From assembly GCA_965213735.1 (NCBI GenBank), contig CBDCAB010000006.1, forward strand, positions 558,001 to 622,000: a stretch of DNA of 64,000 nt. The letters are read 5' to 3'. Below the pieces are notes generated by a model that did no database searches, was not told the DNA's origin, and saw only the letters and a list, made by a program, of their open reading frames with translations. Within the stretch, counting starts at the first letter, position 1. Each line of letters begins with the position of its first letter. Source of the DNA: CALDTK01 sp965213735 (GTDB taxonomy: Bacteria > Bacteroidota > Bacteroidia > Chitinophagales > Saprospiraceae). Below are positions 50,295 to 59,355 of this stretch, one piece after another. A program made the translations under genes and the position numbers.

Positions 50295-51230
50295 ATGCTG
50301 TCCAGGCGAAACGTACGTGTGAAAGTGATGCAATTGCTGTATGCTCAGCGGCAAGACACTACCCAAACCGCAAGCTCGACACTGCGCGCTTACAACAACA
50401 TGATCGAGCAGAGCTACCTCACGCTCATCTTCGACCTCTACATGCTCGGCCGCATAACCGCCATCGCCGTCGATGAACAAGCGCGTAGAGCAGACAAAAT
50501 TCGACCCACTGCTGAAGATCTGGCCTTCGTGCCGCGTATCCACACCAATTCGCTGACGCTAGCCCTCGCAGCCGCACCAGAAATCAAGGAGATGGTGCGC
50601 GAACACAAATTGGAAGAACTCGTCGACGAGGAAAAACTACGAGGCTTTTATGAAGCAGCCACCAGCTACGATGGCTACAGCACCTACAGTACCGCAGACA
50701 CCGTCACTACTGATGAACACCTCGGCGCGCTGCTAAAGATGCACAAGGCTTTGCTGGCAAACGAAGCCTATAACGACTACCTCGACGATCGCTTTGGGCG
50801 CTGGCCAGAAGACCAAAGTCTCGTGATAGGAGCGGTGAAAAAAATCCTCAAGTCCCTGCCCGAATCCGCAGCTTTCCTCTCCACCTATCGGCCCGATAAA
50901 GAGACCAGACAGGACTTCGGAGAACACCTTCTACGCTACGTGCTCGACCACGATAAAGCCTTACAACAGCACATCGAACCCGTACTGCAAAATTGGGATG
51001 TCGAGCGGGTCGCCGTGCTCGATATGATTTTTATCAAAATGGCTCTTAGCGAGCTGCTCACCTTTAGCCAAATCCCGCCGAAGGTGACCCTCAACGAGTA
51101 CGTTGAACTCGCCAAGACCTACTCCACCGAGAAATCCAAAGAATTCATCAACGGCATACTCGATAAGCTGCTGCATACCCTGCGCGGCGAGGGTCTTATC
51201 GTGAAGCAGGGACGTGGCCTCATTGAATAA
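50295..51230 (+). CDS. nusB: Transcription antitermination factor NusB, long Bacteroidota form
   Basis: The ATG at 50295 (MLSRRNVRVKVMQLLYAQRQ) is preferred to 50229 because the extra 22 residues are not NusB-like. The 311-aa protein is longer than E. coli NusB (about 140 aa), with the conserved C-terminal core (VERVAVLDMIFIKMALSELLTFSQIPPKVTLNEYVELAKTYSTEKSKEFINGILDKL). NusB binds boxA RNA with NusE in rRNA antitermination. The start falls 11 bases after a copy of the dispersed motif. It lies 12 bases before guaA, so co-transcription is likely. Confidence 0.88.
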   Translation: MLSRRNVRVKVMQLLYAQRQDTTQTASSTLRAYNNMIEQSYLTLIFDLYMLGRITAIAVDEQARRADKIRPTAEDLAFVPRIHTNSLTLALAAAPEIKEMVREHKLEELVDEEKLRGFYEAATSYDGYSTYSTADTVTTDEHLGALLKMHKALLANEAYNDYLDDRFGRWPEDQSLVIGAVKKILKSLPESAAFLSTYRPDKETRQDFGEHLLRYVLDHDKALQQHIEPVLQNWDVERVAVLDMIFIKMALSELLTFSQIPPKVTLNEYVELAKTYSTEKSKEFINGILDKLLHTLRGEGLIVKQGRGLIE

Positions 51231-51242
51231 TCTCTTCGCTGC

Positions 51243-52784
51243 ATGACCGACAAAATTCTCATTCTCGATTTCGGAAGTCAGTACACGCAACTCATTGCGC
51301 GAAGGGTACGCGAGCTGAATGTTTTTTGTGAAATCGTGCCATTTAACAAGGTGCCTGAGCTCTCCGATGATGTGAAAGGAGTGATCTTTTCAGGCTCACC
51401 TTTTAGCGTGCTTCAACCGGAGGCGCTGCACCCCGAACTAGATAATGTGCTGGGGCGTCGACCAGTCCTTGGCGTTTGCTATGGAGCTCAGTACCTCGCA
51501 CATTTCCATGCCGGCGAGGTAGCCAACAGCAACAAGCGCGAATATGGACGCGCCCGGCTCACACAGATCGTGAAGGCAGACCCGCTCTTCGCCAATGTTC
51601 CCACCGGCTCCCAGGTCTGGATGAGCCACGGCGACACCATCACCCGTCTGCCCGAAGCTTTCGAATTGCTGGCGAGTACCAACGACGTACCTGTTGCTGC
51701 TTTCAAAGCCGAGCCCTCACGCTTTGCTGCACCTGTATATGGCATACAGTTTCACCCCGAAGTCACCCATTCCGAACATGGCAAACAGCTGCTGCAAAAC
51801 TTCTGCTACAACATTTGTGGATGTGCAGGAGACTGGACCCCTGCACATTTTGTGCAAGAAACTGTCACCGCACTCAAAGCTCAACTCGGGGAGGATAAAG
51901 TACTGCTGGCGCTGTCGGGTGGGGTAGACTCTACCGTTGCTGCCGCCCTGCTGCAACGCGCCATTGGCCTCAACCTTATTTGCTTTTTCGTCGACAACGG
52001 CCTACTGCGCAAAGATGAGTTTCAAGAAGTGCTCGACTCCTACAAGGGCATGGGCCTCAACATTACAGGCGTAGACGCAAAGGACCGCTTCTATACTGCC
52101 CTTGCCGGCATCAGCGACCCCGAAGGCAAGCGCAAAGCTATCGGTCGCTCATTTATCGAGGTGTTTGATGAGGAGGCCAAACGAGCCACCGGCGTCACTT
52201 GGCTCGGCCAAGGCACTATCTATCCGGATGTGATCGAGTCGGTGAGCGTGCACGGCCCGAGCGTTACGATCAAGAGCCACCACAACGTTGGAGGTCTCCC
52301 AGAAAAGATGACCCTCAAGGTCGTGGAGCCACTTCGTAGCCTTTTCAAAGATGAAGTGCGCGAAGTAGGTGCCGAACTCGGGATTCCTCAGCATATACTG
52401 GGGCGGCATCCTTTTCCTGGACCAGGCTTAGGCATCCGAATTTTAGGCGATATCACTCCCGAAAAGGTGGCGATGCTGCAGGAGGCCGATGCTATCTATA
52501 CCAAACACCTGCGTACTTCGGGATGGTATGATAAGGTGTGGCAGGCCGGAGCCATCTTGCTTCCCGTCCAGTCAGTGGGTGTGATGGGCGATGAACGTAC
52601 CTATGAGAAGACTGTAGCCTTGCGTGCCGTCAACTCTATGGATGGTATGACCGCTGAGTGGAGTCGCTTACCTTACGACTTGCTCGCCGATATTAGTGGA
52701 GAGATCATCAATAATGTCAGGGGCGTCAACCGCGTTGTCTACGACATTAGCACCAAACCGCCTTCGACCATTGAGTGGGAATAG
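51243..52784 (+). CDS. guaA: GMP synthase (glutamine-hydrolysing)
   Basis: This 513-aa protein has a class I glutamine amidotransferase domain (nucleophile Cys79 in LGVCYGAQYLAH; the His-Glu pair in FHPEVTHSEHG) and an ATP-pyrophosphatase domain with the PP-loop ALSGGVDST near residue 225. It aminates XMP to GMP. The C-terminal dimerisation domain (GRHPFPGPGLGIRILG ... PPSTIEWE) is complete. It follows nusB by 12 bases and is followed directly by the binding-protein gene. Confidence 0.97.
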   Translation: MTDKILILDFGSQYTQLIARRVRELNVFCEIVPFNKVPELSDDVKGVIFSGSPFSVLQPEALHPELDNVLGRRPVLGVCYGAQYLAHFHAGEVANSNKREYGRARLTQIVKADPLFANVPTGSQVWMSHGDTITRLPEAFELLASTNDVPVAAFKAEPSRFAAPVYGIQFHPEVTHSEHGKQLLQNFCYNICGCAGDWTPAHFVQETVTALKAQLGEDKVLLALSGGVDSTVAAALLQRAIGLNLICFFVDNGLLRKDEFQEVLDSYKGMGLNITGVDAKDRFYTALAGISDPEGKRKAIGRSFIEVFDEEAKRATGVTWLGQGTIYPDVIESVSVHGPSVTIKSHHNVGGLPEKMTLKVVEPLRSLFKDEVREVGAELGIPQHILGRHPFPGPGLGIRILGDITPEKVAMLQEADAIYTKHLRTSGWYDKVWQAGAILLPVQSVGVMGDERTYEKTVALRAVNSMDGMTAEWSRLPYDLLADISGEIINNVRGVNRVVYDISTKPPSTIEWE

Positions 52785-52785
52785 C

Positions 52786-54126
52786 ATGTATCGATTCCTG
52801 ACTTGCCTAATTGCAATCAGTTTGCTGTGGGCCTGCGATCCTCAAGGTCGCACCCGTAAAACTCCCTCTCCTCCGCCCAAAGTGGAGCGACCGAGCGACA
52901 ACCCCAAGGATGGGGGAGTGGTGGATGTGCCCACAGACGTTGAATTACATGACACACTTAAGGTGGATGATCTGGAGATCGATCTACCTGCCAACGTAGA
53001 TTTACCTGTCGGTCCGCGTGGTGCGAGGGTGAGTGTCTTGCTCCCTTTATTTGCTAATCGCTACGTCAGCACCACCTCTAATTTGCCTAAAAACTCGGAT
53101 TGGGGACTCGAATATTATGCTGGATTAAAACTTGCACTAGAAGATCTGGAGGCAGCCGGTGAGCGAGGAGAAATACATGTATTTGATACCCAAGGCGATG
53201 CCATACATTCAAATTCTCTTATTGCCGATCCGGAATTGCGCGAGAGTCATGTGTTGATCGCTCCTTACCTCACCAATACCGTCAAGGCCACTTTAGCTCC
53301 GGCTAAAGCGGCGGGTTTACCTGTTATCGTGCCTTATTCTGCGGCCGCCGATCTCGGTAAGGATTACCCTCGCTTGCTGCAGTTCAACCCAGGTCTGCTG
53401 CGCCATCTCGATGCCATGGCAGCCTACCTTCACACGCACTACGATCCCGATCAGGTGGTGTTGGTGGGCCTGCCAACCGGTGAGCAAAACCAAGAGGTCG
53501 CTTATCTAATGAAGCGTCATCGTGAACTCGCACCGCGCGAACCTTCCTGGCGCACTTGGCAACTTCGTACAGCTGATGTAGGCTTACAAAATCTGCGCTG
53601 GGGGGATAAATTTGCGCGGGATAAATCTACCATATTCGTATTTCCAGCCTATAAAGATCCGAAACTGGTTCAGAGTTTTATGAGTCAGCTTCAAATTGGG
53701 CGAGAGGGTAAGGAGGCCACTGTTTTTGGTATGCCGCAGTGGGCTGAGTTCAAGCAGCTCGATCCGAGTATTATGGAGGATTTGGGCGTGCTGATTACTG
53801 CTGGATATTTTGTGGATGTAGATGATAGCGAGGTTATGGAATTCAGTGACCGCTACTCCAAACGCTACGGCAAGCTGCCAGGCCTATCGGCGTATCTCGG
53901 CTATGATGCCATGCAGTATGTGCTCCCCTTGGCCAATGATCATGGTCGCGCCTGGCCTGAGCACCTGCCGCGTCAGTACAATGGCCTAGCCTCTACGTAT
54001 AAGATGACGCCGGTTTACGAAGGTTCTGCGGTAGCTGGCGAACAGGCTCAGCCATCGCAGTACGAGAATACTTCTATTCAAATACTGGAGTACCGAAATT
54101 TCAACTTCAGCCCTGTGGGGAGATAG
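52786..54126 (+). CDS. Peripla_BP_6-like lipoprotein
   Basis: The ATG at 52786, one base after the guaA stop, is chosen because it gives an SPII signal (MYRFLTCLIAISLLWACD, Cys17). The 446-aa protein has a Pro-rich linker and a type I periplasmic binding fold (SVLLPLFANRYVS, WGLEYYAGLKLALEDLEA, HVFDTQGD, ALPVIVPYS-like AGLPVIVPYS, GLSAYLGYDAMQYV). Related Bacteroidota proteins sit after guaA and are annotated as amino-acid binding or LysM proteins; no LysM domain is visible here. Ligand unknown. smc follows after 42 bases. Confidence 0.75.
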   Translation: MYRFLTCLIAISLLWACDPQGRTRKTPSPPPKVERPSDNPKDGGVVDVPTDVELHDTLKVDDLEIDLPANVDLPVGPRGARVSVLLPLFANRYVSTTSNLPKNSDWGLEYYAGLKLALEDLEAAGERGEIHVFDTQGDAIHSNSLIADPELRESHVLIAPYLTNTVKATLAPAKAAGLPVIVPYSAAADLGKDYPRLLQFNPGLLRHLDAMAAYLHTHYDPDQVVLVGLPTGEQNQEVAYLMKRHRELAPREPSWRTWQLRTADVGLQNLRWGDKFARDKSTIFVFPAYKDPKLVQSFMSQLQIGREGKEATVFGMPQWAEFKQLDPSIMEDLGVLITAGYFVDVDDSEVMEFSDRYSKRYGKLPGLSAYLGYDAMQYVLPLANDHGRAWPEHLPRQYNGLASTYKMTPVYEGSAVAGEQAQPSQYENTSIQILEYRNFNFSPVGR

Positions 54127-54168
54127 TGAGGCTGGAGGGGCAGCTCCACGACGTACATTCGCCCGTTC

Positions 54169-57100
54169 ATGCGCCTCGTACAGCTCGAAATTAAAGGCTT
54201 CAAGTCTTTCGCTAAAGAAACCGTCCTCAACTTCGGTCGCGATGTCATTGGCGTGGTCGGCCCCAACGGTTCGGGTAAGTCAAACATCGTTGATGCCATT
54301 CGCTGGGTGCTTGGCGAGCAGAAGAAAGGTGAGCTGCGGCTAGACAAGATGTCGAGTGTCATCTTCAACGGTACCAAAAAGCGCAAGCCGAGCAATGTTG
54401 CGCAGGTATTTCTAACCTTTGACAACGACCGTGGCGTGTTGCGCTCGGAGTTTGAGTCGGTGACCATTGGCCGCCTGCTGTACCGCAATGGCGACAGTGA
54501 GTACCGCCTCAATGGCGTGCCTTGCCGCCGCAAAGACATCACCGAGCTGTTCGTCGATACAGGTATCGAGAGCAACAGCTACGCCATCATCGCGCTCGGC
54601 ATGGTCGACGATATCCTTGCCGATAAAGACAATTCTCGCCTGCGTATGCTCGAGCAGGCAGCTGGTATAAGTGTCTATAAGGTCCGCAAGCACGAAACTC
54701 AGTTGCGGCTCAATCGCACTCAGGAAGACCTTGATCGGGTGGAGGATTTGCTGCACGAGATCGATGGCAACCTCAGTGAGCTGGAGAAGCAGGCCAAGCG
54801 TACCAAGCGTTATTTCGAGATTAAGGAGCAGTATCGCGAGCTGAGTCTCGACTACGCTTATCTCGGGTCGCGAGACTTGCGCGAGCAGTTGACTTCAGTC
54901 GAGGCTGAGTTGCATCAAGCAGAGCAACAACATCAGCAAAGGGAGGCAGAGGCTACCGAATTGGAGGCGAGCGTTGAGCGCAGCAAGGATAAGCAGCTTC
55001 ACGATGAGCAACATCTCGTTGAGCGGCGCAACAAACTCGGTAGCTTGAGCGCGAAGCTGCGTTCGGCGATCAATGAGCGACAACTTGCTGAGCAGAAAAT
55101 TGAGTACCTCAGCCAGAATAAGGATAAGCTCACCGAGCAGCGTGGCCGTTTGGATGATGAGCGCGAGCGCCTGATAAATGCGGTGGCGAATTATACTCAG
55201 CGGCACCAGCGTGCTGAAGAGGAGGAGGCAGCTTTTCAGTCAGCTTTCGCCAAAACCAAACACGACTTAGAACTCCGCCAGGCCGAGGCCGAGGATTTGC
55301 GCAGCAGTGTACGCGAAAGAGCTGTGGCCTTACAAGAAGCAGAGAAACAACTTCTTGCTATCGACCGGCGGGCTACGGTGGTGCAAAGTCGCATTGAAGC
55401 CATCGAGCAGGAAGCAGCTAGTCAAGCTCGCCGCAACGAAACTGATCGAAATCGCTTACACGCCTTGCAAGAGGAGCGAAAGCTAGCTAGCAGTCGTGTG
55501 CAAAAACTCGCGACCCAACTGCAAGCCGCAGAAGATGCCGAAAGCAGCCGGCTAGTCAATGAGCAGCGCTACCGCGATCAGCTCGATGAACTAGCACCAC
55601 GTTTGCGAGAGCTCAGAAGCGAGCAGCAAAAGGCTGAAAACGAACTCGGTCTCCTGCAGGCCATGCTAGATCGTATGGAAGGAAGCCCAGAGGCAGTTAA
55701 ATACCTCGCTTCCAAACAAGGCTGGAAGGGCAAATTCGACCTGCTCAGTGATGTTCTTGATATTGATGAAGATTATCGCAGCTCGATCGAAGCGGTGCTG
55801 GCCCCCTACCTCAACTGTTTTTTAGTACCCGATAATGCCACCGCAGCTGAGGGATTACGGGTTTTGGCGGAAGCTGGACAAGCCTTAACCACCATCCTCG
55901 TGTATGACCTGGAACAGAAGATAGTAGCCAAAGAGCTGGCTGTACCCGCGGGCACACGACCTGCTTTAGAAGTGGTGCGCGTACCCCAGCACTACCAGCA
56001 GCTGTTGGCGATTTTGCTACAGGGAGTGGGCGTCTGTGCAGAAAGTGCGGCCACTGTGGAAGTGGATGAGCAGCAAGTGGTAGTCGACGGCAGCGGTCGC
56101 CAAGTATGGACGCGCTACAGTGCACGCGGCGGCAAAGCTTCTAAATTGCAAGGCAAACAGACGGGGCGGCGCCAGCGAGTCGATGATCTATTCGCTGCCA
56201 TAGAAGCTCAGGCCAAAGAAGTAGGCGAGCTCGACGCGGTGCGTGTACAAATGGAGCGATCGCTCACCGAACTTCGATCATCGAGCGGGCGAGCTACACT
56301 GAAAGAGCTTCGGCAGCGCCACACAGAAGCAGAACGCTTGCATGTGTCGGCTCAGGCGAGGGCAGAGAGCCTCGAACAGCAACTCACCGAACGCAAAGGT
56401 CTCGATACTGAAGCTTTAGCAGCCGTAGATGCTTTGCGGCAAGACCTGTTGCGGCTCGAGGCTGATCGGGTGCCGCTGGTTGCTGCCAGAGATGCCGCAT
56501 CCGACCAACAAGCTGCAGCAGACGATGAGCACGAACGGCTGGCTAATCGCCTCCGCCAAGCAAGTCAAGCCTACAATGAGGCCAATCTTAAAGCTATTCA
56601 ACTTCAGAATGCGGAGGTGGCCTTGGCAAGAGAGCTGAGCTACGCGCAAGATCAGCTAGCCGAACTCGAACAGAACCTACAAGATAGCGAGCAGGCGCTT
56701 CATTCTGATGGCTCTGAAATCGGCATTTTGCAAGGCAAAGTCGCTGAACTCGATGCACGGATTAGCTCTGGCAAAGAGACCTTGGCAGCGCAGCAGCAGG
56801 ACTTGTCGGAGGACGAGCAGCGATACTTCGAGCGCCGCAATCAGCTTACTGAGTGGGAGAAAAAGCTGCGCCAAAGTCTACGTGAAACCAGTGATTTAAA
56901 TGCACTCGTGGTGAGGCTGCGTGAGCGCAAGCAAGAGCTAGGCTTTCGCAGGCAAACCCTACGTGATAGGCTGCAGATTGAATTTAATCTCGACCTGGAG
57001 GCTGCTATGGCCGAACACCGGGAAGTAAGCTTGAGCCTTCCCGACCTGGAGCATAAAATCTCCAAGTTGAAAAGTAGACTCGACGGCTACGGCGAGATCA

Positions 57101-57720
57101 ATCCTCTCGCTGTCGAAGCCTATGATGCGATGGCCGAGCGGCACGGCAACATCAGTGGCCAGCGAGAAGATATCCTGCAGGCGATGGACGATCTGCACGC
57201 TACGATAACAGAAATTGATAAGGATGCCACCGATAAGCTCACCGCCGCTTTTGAAGCCGTGCGTGGACACTTTAGCGACGTGTTCCAACACCTATTTGAT
57301 GCAGATGATACGGCGGATATGGTGATGCTCGACCCAGCCAATCCACTCGAAAGCAAGATTGAAATTATTGCAAAACCTAAGGGTAAGCGTCCCCAAACCA
57401 TCAGTCAGTTAAGTGGAGGTGAAAAGACATTGACGGCAACGGCATTTCTATTTGCCCTTTACCTAATTAAGCCCGCACCATTTTGCATATTTGATGAAGT
57501 TGATGCACCTCTCGATGATACGAATGTAGAGAAGTTTAATCGGATAATTAAGCGCTTTTCGAATGACAGTCAATTTATAATTGTTACGCATAATAAGCTG
57601 ACCATGGCGGCGGTGGACACAATTTATGGGGTGTATATGTCTGAGCTGGGGGTAAGCTCTGTTACGCAGGTAGACTTCACTGAGTTTGCGCACAGTGACG
57701 TGCTGGAGATGGTAGGCTAA
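54169..57720 (+). CDS. smc: Chromosome segregation protein SMC
   Basis: This 1183-aa protein has the SMC layout: Walker A GPNGSGKSN at residues 31-39, a long coiled coil, a hinge domain from about 505 to 650, a second coiled coil, the ABC signature LSGGEKT near 1081 and Walker B CIFDEVDAPLDD near 1107, followed by the His switch (FIIVTHNKLTM). It compacts and separates chromosomes with ScpAB. One copy of the dispersed motif falls in its first coiled coil, encoding SAFAKTK. It converges with the next gene with only one base between stops. Confidence 0.95.
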   Translation: MRLVQLEIKGFKSFAKETVLNFGRDVIGVVGPNGSGKSNIVDAIRWVLGEQKKGELRLDKMSSVIFNGTKKRKPSNVAQVFLTFDNDRGVLRSEFESVTIGRLLYRNGDSEYRLNGVPCRRKDITELFVDTGIESNSYAIIALGMVDDILADKDNSRLRMLEQAAGISVYKVRKHETQLRLNRTQEDLDRVEDLLHEIDGNLSELEKQAKRTKRYFEIKEQYRELSLDYAYLGSRDLREQLTSVEAELHQAEQQHQQREAEATELEASVERSKDKQLHDEQHLVERRNKLGSLSAKLRSAINERQLAEQKIEYLSQNKDKLTEQRGRLDDERERLINAVANYTQRHQRAEEEEAAFQSAFAKTKHDLELRQAEAEDLRSSVRERAVALQEAEKQLLAIDRRATVVQSRIEAIEQEAASQARRNETDRNRLHALQEERKLASSRVQKLATQLQAAEDAESSRLVNEQRYRDQLDELAPRLRELRSEQQKAENELGLLQAMLDRMEGSPEAVKYLASKQGWKGKFDLLSDVLDIDEDYRSSIEAVLAPYLNCFLVPDNATAAEGLRVLAEAGQALTTILVYDLEQKIVAKELAVPAGTRPALEVVRVPQHYQQLLAILLQGVGVCAESAATVEVDEQQVVVDGSGRQVWTRYSARGGKASKLQGKQTGRRQRVDDLFAAIEAQAKEVGELDAVRVQMERSLTELRSSSGRATLKELRQRHTEAERLHVSAQARAESLEQQLTERKGLDTEALAAVDALRQDLLRLEADRVPLVAARDAASDQQAAADDEHERLANRLRQASQAYNEANLKAIQLQNAEVALARELSYAQDQLAELEQNLQDSEQALHSDGSEIGILQGKVAELDARISSGKETLAAQQQDLSEDEQRYFERRNQLTEWEKKLRQSLRETSDLNALVVRLRERKQELGFRRQTLRDRLQIEFNLDLEAAMAEHREVSLSLPDLEHKISKLKSRLDGYGEINPLAVEAYDAMAERHGNISGQREDILQAMDDLHATITEIDKDATDKLTAAFEAVRGHFSDVFQHLFDADDTADMVMLDPANPLESKIEIIAKPKGKRPQTISQLSGGEKTLTATAFLFALYLIKPAPFCIFDEVDAPLDDTNVEKFNRIIKRFSNDSQFIIVTHNKLTMAAVDTIYGVYMSELGVSSVTQVDFTEFAHSDVLEMVG

Positions 57721-57721
57721 C

Positions 57722-59158
57722 TCACCAGCCGCGCTTGCCAGCTGCGAGCTCGTCGAGTTTGGTCTGTAGCCATTGCCTTGATACGGTGCTAGGATTCTCA
57801 TCGAGAAATTGCTGAATCTTGGCCTGTTTCGAGCTTTCTGAAGGCAGCGCTTTAGCCAGCCGCTGGGCCACCTTGAGCAGGTCGCGGTAGCCTGTACGCA
57901 CTTTGGTGCTGAGCTGGGTCTGCCGTTTGAGGTAGGTGCGAAAGGAGTTGATTGTCGAGTACAGCGGCTCGATTTGTCCGAGCTCATAGTATACTGCCAC
58001 CAATAATCCCCTTGAGTTTAACGCATAAGCGGGATCTTGATACTCCACTTGTTGCAGGTACTCCAACACCTTGCCGTATTGCTTTTTATAGAAGTATACT
58101 TGTGCATAATTAAACGCAAGGGCATTTTCGCGGTAATCTTCTGGGAGTCGGTGGCTGTGCTGCTCGAGCGTAGTTAATGCCCAGTCGTATTGCTCGGTGC
58201 GCAGACCTGCCAGGAGCGCGTTTTTGAAGGTCCATGGTGACAGCTGACCTTGAGCATTGCGGACATCGAGATGGATAATCTGTCTATACACTTCTACGAT
58301 CTTATAAAGTGAAGCTTCGTCGCCTTTATTGGCGCGCCGAACGTAGTAGTTTACAATGCCATAGTAGATGTCGACCAGCTCGTCTGGCTGAAATATTTCG
58401 AGGTGTTCTTCGAGGACAGCGGCTAATTTTTCAGCATTGTTGGCATCATCTGGTTTGGTGTAGGTATATACGAGGCGGGTATAGATTTCGATAGCTGGAT
58501 CAGTCAAAAGTTCCTGGCTTTCGACTACAGCGACGATTTCATCAATGAGTCTAAGTTCGTAATCTGTTTGAAGGTAAAACCTTCGACCGAGTACGGAGCA
58601 GTACAGTCGAAGCTTTTCGATAATATAAAAGTAATCTAAGGCATCAACAATATCGGCAGTATTTGCCACGACTCCACGTTGGCGTTCGCTGTCCGTGAGT
58701 TCGTAGAAGCGTTTTTCGATGGCGTAGGTGCGCTGGTGGTACTGACTGTCTCTTCGCGGCGACTTCAACAAGGCATCTCGTCCACTGCGCAGGATTGAGC
58801 CGTAGAGCTTATCCATTTTCCGCTCGTTGAGAGCATCGAGGATGAAGGGGTACTCATGCGCTTTATCTTGACGGGTAAATTCTTGGTACAAGAATCCTTC
58901 GAGGTGTTTGAGTAGATCGCTGTTGTATTTGCGAAAGCGGGCATCGTTGAAGGGGGCGTCAGTACGTACTGCGTGCCAGAGTTGTTCCTTGGCGAGTTGA
59001 TCTGCGGCGATTTGCTCGCGGTGCTCAATGATGTGCTGGTAAAACTTAGGGAGGTTGGGGTCGGTGTTGAAGTAAGGGCTTTCGAGGTATCTCCCAAAGC
59101 GGGTAGTTTCTCTTTTAGATAGGTGCTTGAGCGCATAAAACAGTTTAGAATCCTTCAT
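57722..59158 (-). CDS. Hypothetical helical protein, Bacteroidota-specific
   Basis: This 478-aa protein begins MKDSKLFYALKHLSKRETTRFGRYLESPYFNTDPNLPKFYQ and is almost entirely helical, with TPR-like segments in the middle (YDWALTTLEQHSHRLPEDYRENALAFNYAQVYFYKKQYGKVLEYLQQVEYQDPAYALNSRGLLVAVYYELGQ). It has no signal or membrane span, so it should be cytosolic. I know similar sequences in this phylum but no assigned function. A TACCTTCG near the start may be its -7 element. It converges with smc. Confidence 0.7.
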   Translation of the reverse strand: MKDSKLFYALKHLSKRETTRFGRYLESPYFNTDPNLPKFYQHIIEHREQIAADQLAKEQLWHAVRTDAPFNDARFRKYNSDLLKHLEGFLYQEFTRQDKAHEYPFILDALNERKMDKLYGSILRSGRDALLKSPRRDSQYHQRTYAIEKRFYELTDSERQRGVVANTADIVDALDYFYIIEKLRLYCSVLGRRFYLQTDYELRLIDEIVAVVESQELLTDPAIEIYTRLVYTYTKPDDANNAEKLAAVLEEHLEIFQPDELVDIYYGIVNYYVRRANKGDEASLYKIVEVYRQIIHLDVRNAQGQLSPWTFKNALLAGLRTEQYDWALTTLEQHSHRLPEDYRENALAFNYAQVYFYKKQYGKVLEYLQQVEYQDPAYALNSRGLLVAVYYELGQIEPLYSTINSFRTYLKRQTQLSTKVRTGYRDLLKVAQRLAKALPSESSKQAKIQQFLDENPSTVSRQWLQTKLDELAAGKRGW

Positions 59159-59355
59159 CTTTGTTGTGTATATTCACGAAGGTATCAGTGCGGCGCGCAT
59201 GCCCTGCTGGTACATGTCCTGGTCCAAACGTCTGATCTTCAGTCCTTTAGTATGCTCGATGCTTGCTTGTTCGCCAACTTTTCCACACTTACAGCCAGGT
59301 GCTGTGCGTGCGTGTTTAGCTAGTGTAGAGGCAAATGTCGGTCAACCCCCTGAGC

